From: Apus apus
Taxonomy: Eukaryota > Chordata > Aves > Apodiformes > Apodidae
Direction: 5' to 3'
DNA length: 64,000 nt
Assembly (NCBI RefSeq): GCF_020740795.1
Contig: NC_067295.1
Span: forward strand, 4,030,501 to 4,094,500
A program made the translations under genes and the position numbers. Of this stretch, positions 58,201-64,000 are shown one piece after another. The first letter of the stretch is position 1; each line of letters starts with the position of its first letter. The notes beneath the pieces were generated by a model. That model saw only the letters and a list, made by a program, of their open reading frames with translations. It had not been told where the DNA came from and searched no databases.

Positions 58201-61200
58201 CCTCATAATCAAAACAAGGAAAGAAAAATTAGCTTCACAGAGAAATTTGCCCGTGATACTTCTTAGCGATCCGTTAGTTTCTGTGTCAGAAAGCCTTTCA
58301 CTCATGGTGCAGAAGGTCTAGGTACAAATCCCAGCCATAACAATTCAGCAGTGAAGTATCTCTCTAGCGAGACACCAACACATCCCTCTGATGGACTCCC
58401 AGCAAGGCAAGTGATCCTACAGAGCTCCTGACCAGCTACACATGCCTGCTTTGTCAGCTGGAGTAAGGATGGAGCTACTGGAGTAACTGCTATAACATGA
58501 ACGTTGCCAAAGGACATTCAGATGGTTCCTTCTGCATTCAACACAAGGTGACCATAGGGGTCCATAGGTGATTCCAGCAGCACCCAACTTCCTCCCTAAC
58601 TTCTACCTGACACTGCTGTCACATTTTGTCCCAAAGGTCACCTCATCTCCACACCAGAGTTAGCTTCCAGAGGAATTTCAACTCCTGGTGCAAGGACACA
58701 GATCTGCTTCTGCTCTCTCTCTGGGGCAGCCCTCAACATCTTCATGGCCAACTGGAGACTAGAAGGTCTCCCAGGTCTGCCTTGGGCTATTGCCTCATTT
58801 CTCAGGGTGTGACAGAGAGTCCTAAAAAAGGATTATTTCATAGCTTGAGTTGAAAAATTAAGTTTTATTTCCTACTCATCTTTGCCCTTCCACCACCAAT
58901 CTGCACGGCATCATGCCAGTCACCCAATGGCTCTTGTTTTAGTATCTGGCCATAAACCCCTCAGAGTTACAGCTGCTGGGAGCTGCTCTCACTGTTGCTC
59001 CCTTCAATGCAGTTAATTAAATTCCATGCACAGTTTATGGATGTAGATCATAAAACTCCCCTCACGGTAATGCTGGGACTAGATGTCAGACAATGATAAA
59101 TGCCTAATTTAAATGTTATAATCATGCCTTCCCCACTTCTGCTGCCATTTCCACTCCCAGGGTTGAAGTTGAGCATGCAGCTATTCCCCCCACCTCACCC
59201 TCACCTCTCAGGCCTGAACTCCTCTGGCTCCGGCCAGTACTCCGGGTCACAGTGCAGCACGTGGGCTGGGATCATGACCACCATGCCCTTTGGAATGGTG
59301 ACACCATTGATCTCCACTGTCTTCTTGCAGACTCTCTCGATCCGTCCCCCAGCAGGGAAGAGCCGGAGGGTTTCGTTCACCACCATATCCAGATACTCCA
59401 TCTGCGTGATGGCGCTGTACGTGGGGGCTGCCTGGGGAGGGGGACAGGATGGCTACAAACATGGGACTTCAATCCCCACCCTAAGGCCCCCTCCATTAGG
59501 AATCAGATATCAGAGGAAAGGAAATCTCCTCCACTCAGTTTCGTTTCTAGGCTGGGTTTTGGCTCAGGGACAGGGACAAGTGGGAACAACCCCAGCATCT
59601 CCCCACCCTCCCTTACCTTGTTGGGCAGGTTTGCATCAATCTCGTCCTGGAGCTGCTGCTGCACATCAGGGTGGGTGGCCAGCTTATATGATATGTAGCT
59701 GAGGGTGGAGCTGGTGGTCTCATAACCAGCAAAGACAAAGATAAGAGCCTGGGCCAGAATCTCCTCATCACTTAATGCTGAAAAGAGGCATAAAAGCACA
59801 GGCAAGAAGTTGAAGCCTACTATGATTAACCCCTGGGAATTCAGGATCCCTCTCATCAATCTAGGTAATGAGATTCACAACTACTTAACACTTGGTAAAG
59901 GAAACATCCAGCTAATCATGTGGAACCGCAAAGGGGTGGGTCTGGCACGGCTGTACAGCCGGAAAGCTGCTGTCAAGATCAGCAGTGTGACACTGCTGTC
60001 ACTAAGAGCAGCATCAAGGTACATGCTGCCTGAGTCTGATACAAAAAGCCTCTGTTGTCTTCTGGGACCATGTTGCTGGACCAAAAAAACAATAGGAGCA
60101 CATGCCAGGAAAAGTTAGAGATGAAGAGATGTTCAGCAGCTACTCTAAGCTGTGAGGTGAGCCTTGTGCTGCTGAGGGATTAGGAGCCCTGAGGAAAATG
60201 TGGTAATAAGGACAATGCAGGATTTAATGCTGGTACTGCAGTCATGTCTAAGTGCTGCTGGGATGCTGCAGTGCAGGGTGCTGCACACTCTGTCCTGGCA
60301 CCTCAGAAGTTCACAAGCATCCTGCCTGGACAGAGGTTGATGGACTGGGATTGTTCCTTGGCCAAGCCATTATTTTCTAAATCTAAGAGTTTATCTAGGA
60401 TGAGGAATAGAGATGAGCTCCCAGATGAGCAAGGCATGTGCAGCATATGTGCCCTGTATGGTTTATGAAACGCAGCCAACATTGCTGGCTATCAGAGAAG
60501 AGAAAAGAAACAGGAGTATGGAGATACTCACTCTGTTTGTTGCACAAACAAACCTCAGGATTTATCCCAGGAAATGGGATATAATAAAATATGGCTGATA
60601 TGTGATAAGCATTAGTATGGCTGCACTAATGAGCTCTTGAATCTTCCATAGGATGAATGACTAAAATCCTCTCCTACTTCTTTCCTTAAACTGCAAGAGG
60701 AACTAACATGCCTCCTACTGAGAGGAGGACAGAATTCGAGACCTACTTTTGTCCGAGTTGGTCTCAGCAGACTTGGAGCTGTCATGTGAGTTCTGAGAGT
60801 CAATCATGAGTTGCAGAAAATCAACGCGATCCTGGGGAGAAACAGAGGCAGTCAGAGAAGATGTGGGTAGAGGAAGGAGGCAAACCTTGTCCTTGCTCAG
60901 ACACTTGCTCCATTTACATCCCCAGTGGTAGGCCTCAGTGCACTTTGAAGTTCAGCCTGGATACCTTCTATGATCTCCACCAGGTCCCTCCTCTGCACTC
61001 AGAAGGACAGCACAGTGAAGACACAAAAGGCCACCTGGTTTGGACTCACCATGCTGCTGCCCTTGTCTCGTTCCTCCCTCATTTTTTTGAAGACATTCTT
61101 GAAGAACATCATGACCTCTGAGGGTAACAGAGTGACATTCATCTTCTCCAGCACTGGGGTAATGAAGGGGAACAAAACTAAAGCAAGATAAAAAGAACAA

Positions 61201-63723
61201 CATATTATATCTCAAAGGGGCCCAAGGACCTAGAAAGTGGCACAAACAATAGAAAGAAGAAGGGTAAATTGCTTTTTGTTGCTTTCAGCTCTTTTTTGAC
61301 CTAAGCGTGGCTGGCATGCCACAGCAACTGAATTTCCCCTCCATCTATCACTATATGGCCACAAGGCCATATCAAGTGTAGCTCTCTGTGACAGAGAAGT
61401 TCTCCATCACACCTCTACAAACAGGGTCTCTGTTTCTAGGAGGTGCTGCAAAGACCCCCATGTGCTAAATAAACCCTGACTGGTTTCCCTGAGGAACTAT
61501 TCCCACAGGTCTGCCAGGATTAATCTAATCCTGCAAAGTATCTCACATGTGGTAAAGAGGACTCAAAGCTGCTAAGGGAGCTACCAGGAAAGGCAGGTGG
61601 TCACCCCCTTTGACATCAATTCAGGGCTGCATGAGATGGGGTGTGTCATACCTAAGAACATGAAAATGGGGCTCAGGAAACTGAATTTGAGAAATTTCTT
61701 AATGTTGGTGACAAAGGGGTCAGTGGGGTTGTTCAGGGAGTCAATATTCACACTGAAAGAAGTGCTGGTCACCACATCCATGCTGTAGGCTCCAAAAATG
61801 CTAAGTAGAGAAGAAGAGAGAGTGAATGGGATGAACACAACCAGAGTAGTGAGTAACAGCCCAGCTAGGAACAATGCTGGAGAGAGGGAATTCCTTTTAA
61901 CCAAAAACTCTGTGCAGTGTCCTAACACAGTAGGTCCTGTCCTGATTTGGCAGGAGCCATCATTGGTTTCCCCAGCTACGTTCATCCTCTGTTTCTTCTC
62001 AGCATCAAAAACCTAGGCTGTAGTTGGAAAGCACTGAACTGCAGTCTGGGGTAAGAAAGGCTGTATTCGGATTTCCATCTGTAAAAGAGATTGTAAATAT
62101 GACATCTAAAAATACCACATCTTGCAGGGCTTCTGGAATGGGCCCTACATCTTCCTTGAAATCCATCTGCAGTAAAATGGAACAGGGAAGAGAGCACTGA
62201 TACTCCATTAGAGCAGAACACAGCAAGCCCATCACCGAGGAACACACCATGTCCAAAACCACTATGGAGTTTGCATCCATAGTTGACAAGGGATCTATGC
62301 TGCAGCATGGAAAAAGGTCTCCAAAACTGCCCCTTCCCCACACCGAACACAAATTTTCTCTGTCAGCCCCACACAGTTACTCACTCCTTCATGTTCAGGG
62401 ACTCATTGTTAGCCACTTTTTTCTCAATGTTCTTCACTAATTTTTCACCATAGAGATTAATGATAGGGAACATCTGAAACGCAAACCAAAAAGCAAAAGG
62501 CACTGTTGACTCTTTCACCTCCACCAAGGCTGAACAGTCCCACACTGCCATCTGCGACTTCCCAAGGCTTTGGCTGATGGAGGAAGGGTAGGCAAGGAAA
62601 GATAGTATTTCCAAGCTTCAGACGTTGCATTCTCTCATCTTTAATAACCAGTCCACAGAGCTCATATGACTATGATTAAGGTTCTTCTCCCAAAATCCAC
62701 ATCTAGCTCCCACTCTAGCTAAGCATCCACTCCAGCTGGGAGTGAACGTGGCTCCTGAGCATACAGAAAATGGGTACCCATGGTCTGAATGATGCACTTA
62801 GCAAGAAGAAACTACAGGTCACAGGGCCAACAGCCTCAGCTTGCAACAGCCTGTGTGCCATTTTTCCCCCCACACCCTTCCCCCGACTCTCTCCCCACGA
62901 TGGCAGGCAGCCACCATGTTGCTGAACTGCACCCCACAACGCAGGTGCTACTGGATGTGGTCTTGACAAAGGGGGTGACTTCCCCATTTGAAGGGAAGGT
63001 CTGTTCTCAGAAATAGCCCAGTCCTGCTCCAGCCATTGATGCAAAGAACCAGTGGTCTCTGCTTTACCTCCTTCAGCCTCCCACTGGTGAAGGTTGGAGA
63101 CAGCACAGTACGGATCCTTTTCCACTGCTCATCTGCAGCCACGTTGAGGGCTGACTCCAGGATCCCGTTCAGGCCAAAGTTCTGCACAGGGAGAACATTG
63201 CAGCAAAAGGGACAGGGTTATACAAGGAGACGGGGGAAGGTTTCCACTCTCTTCCATGTGACAGAGATGCAAAAAAAAACCCCAACAACCCCACCACAGA
63301 ATGCTGACTTGGCCCCTCAAGTCATATTGGCTGTACCTCAACCAGCCAACAACAGGAATGGAAACAAAAGCGTTTGGAGTCATAAACGGTACCAGCCACA
63401 GGGCACATCCGGGCTGATGTCCCAGTGTCTTAGCCACAGTGGCCTCCATGCTTCCAGCAGAGTTCTGTTGTTGGTACCATTGGCATCATCAATAAACTGG
63501 GGCACAACAGAGAGCAATTAATTCCTGAAGGGCTCAGAGAAGAACAGAACCCAGGAAGAAACTATTTCTTTCTTGCTGCACGTGCTCTGTGCTGGAGAGC
63601 AAAGCAGGGGATTAGACACCTACCCGGCGATTGGTAAAAATGCCATAGCACTCTTTCACCAGGATGGTTTTGATGAGGGTGGGGTCCAAAACAGCCATCA
63701 CAGGCTGCCTGCCATCATAAATC
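55168..63723 (-). CDS. CYP3A: Cytochrome P450 family 3A monooxygenase, exons 4-13 (5' end outside window)
   Basis: Coding exons in transcript order: 63723-63624, 63181-63068, 62473-62385, 61800-61652, 61177-61050, 60831-60747, 59777-59617, 59431-59205, 57639-57477, 55263-55168. All introns are GT-AG. The 1,312 coding bases are open throughout, and each exon equals the plus-strand paralogue in length except the last (96 versus 99). With standard exons 1-3 the protein would be 509 residues. Key motifs are present: WKRIR in helix C, AGYETTS in the I helix with the conserved Thr, ETLR, and [10 protein letters not shown] with the haem Cys. The role is ER-bound oxidation of steroids and xenobiotics with P450 reductase, as for the CYP3A family. 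Substrate-contact residues differ from the other gene, e.g. Asn at the Ser119 position. Exons 1-3 must lie beyond 64,000, because intron 3 continues to the window edge. The gene is convergent with the plus-strand copy. Confidence 0.95.
56905..56985 (+). mobile_element. CR1 3'-end fragment in intron 12 of minus CYP3A
   Basis: 'gttgaaccagatgacctctg', 'gaggtccattccaactctga' and a terminal ATGATTCCATGAT mark a forward CR1 3' end, antisense to the host gene. Confidence 0.85.
57477..57639 (-). CDS. CYP3A: CYP3A minus gene, exon 12 (haem-binding loop)
   Basis: [18 protein letters not shown], then [16 protein letters not shown] with the axial Cys ligand, ending TCKDTP before GTGAGG. Confidence 0.97.
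57866..58055 (-). mobile_element. CR1 3' fragment in intron 11 of minus CYP3A
   Basis: TTTCATAGAATCAC, 'aagatcattgagtccaacca' and 'caaccacctccctgggcagc' are reverse-complement CR1 phrases. The fragment lies in the same sense as the host gene. Confidence 0.85.
59205..59431 (-). CDS. CYP3A: CYP3A minus gene, exon 11 (K helix, ExxR)
   Basis: [20 protein letters not shown] contains the ExxR. It continues [20 protein letters not shown] and ends EEFRPER. Cys replaces the usual Arg after LH (VLHCDPEYW). Confidence 0.96.
59617..59777 (-). CDS. CYP3A: CYP3A minus gene, exon 10 (I helix)
   Basis: [15 protein letters not shown] has the canonical Glu-Thr pair. The Thr codon ACC (complement of 59,716-59,718) corresponds to the CCC Pro codon in the plus-strand gene. 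[12 protein letters not shown] follows. Confidence 0.96.
60747..60831 (-). CDS. CYP3A: CYP3A minus gene, exon 9 (extended linker)
   Basis: [15 protein letters not shown] followed by a Ser/Asp/Asn-rich linker. It is 85 bases, as in the plus-strand gene. The donor is GTAGGT. Confidence 0.93.
61050..61177 (-). CDS. CYP3A: CYP3A minus gene, exon 8
   Basis: Starts with the hydrophobic [20 protein letters not shown], then a basic/acidic G-helix end ([13 protein letters not shown]). Confidence 0.94.
61652..61800 (-). CDS. CYP3A: CYP3A minus gene, exon 7
   Basis: [20 protein letters not shown] and the F-F' segment [10 protein letters not shown]. Lys is at the Arg212 position; both active-site Phe residues are kept. 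The donor is GTATGA. Confidence 0.95.
62385..62473 (-). CDS. CYP3A: CYP3A minus gene, exon 6
   Basis: [19 protein letters not shown], then an Asn/Glu-rich turn. It ends GA|C in phase with exon 7. Confidence 0.94.
63068..63181 (-). CDS. CYP3A: CYP3A minus gene, exon 5 (SRS1, helix C)
   Basis: Starts [19 protein letters not shown], then [19 protein letters not shown]. Phe at the human Phe108 position is kept and Ser119 is Asn, the reverse of the plus-strand gene at both sites. Confidence 0.95.
63624..63723 (-). CDS. CYP3A: CYP3A minus gene, exon 4
   Basis: Reads [19 protein letters not shown] and [13 protein letters not shown]. The acceptor is CTTAG and the donor GTAGGT. It is the first exon of this gene inside the window. 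Confidence 0.94.
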
Positions 63724-64000
63724 CTAAGCCAAGAGAAACTCACAATCAGTCCATAGCTCCTCGTCAGCTGGAGAAAAGCAGCCTCCTTTGTCTGTGGCCA
63801 GAGCTACGCACTCTGCTGAAGCCCAAAGGGTTTGGACCAGCCGAGTCCCTTTTGACAAAACAGCCAAAGGGATGAGGCTGAAACTGGTTTATTATGTAGT
63901 AAAGCAGGACAAAGGGAAAGAAAGTGCCAAGCGCAGACAACATGAGCATTTCTAGTCATCATTTGTGGTATGAAAGAGTTGCCAAAGCAGTGTGGGTTTA

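Noticed and set aside
61581-61985. 134-codon open frame around exon 7 of the minus-strand CYP3A
   Set aside because: The real exon is 61,652-61,800, bounded by AG and GT. The extensions are intron sequence.

Overview
The window looks like bird nuclear DNA. It carries several CR1-type LINE fragments (the abundant avian/reptilian retroposon), has no bacterial gene organisation, and holds spliced vertebrate cytochrome P450 family 3A (CYP3A) genes. Their exon sizes match the mammalian CYP3A pattern (71/94/53/100/114/89/149/128/-/161/227/163 coding bases), except exon 9, which is 85 rather than 67 bases. The species cannot be fixed from the sequence alone.

Layout. (1) 1-18,000: mostly intergenic, with two CR1 fragments (13.08-13.45 kb minus, 16.0-16.24 kb plus), homopolymer tracts and one doubtful exon-like block near 11.9 kb. 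A candidate xenobiotic-receptor palindrome and a TATA-like box lie upstream of the first P450. (2) 18,110-29,086 plus strand: a complete 13-exon CYP3A gene encoding 510 residues. I joined it exon by exon with GT/AG introns and an uninterrupted frame. (3) 29.6-35.4 kb: intergenic. (4) About 35.5-46.1 kb plus strand: a decayed CYP3A pseudogene. Remnants of exons 3, 5, 6, 7, 8, 11, 12 and 13, and more doubtfully 2, 4 and 10, occur in order at an offset of about 15-17 kb from the intact plus-strand gene. Its 3' flank (46.8-49.3 kb) matches the 3' flank of the intact gene (29.6-31.3 kb), so an old tandem duplication is the likely source. (5) 46.1-55.1 kb: intergenic apart from that flank. (6) 55,168-63,723 minus strand: a second intact CYP3A gene, exons 4-13 only. 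Exons 1-3 should lie beyond the right edge.

The two intact genes point towards each other, with the pseudogene between them. Both encode ER-anchored haem-thiolate monooxygenases of the drug- and steroid-oxidising CYP3A type, with the ExxR and FxxGxRxCxG motifs intact. The most notable difference is in the I helix. The minus-strand gene has the usual AGYETTS, while the plus-strand gene reads AGYEPTS, with proline replacing the conserved oxygen-activating threonine (human CYP3A4 Thr309). This follows from one codon difference (ACC versus CCC). No wholly new kind of system was found; the most interesting items are the I-helix proline and the pseudogene.
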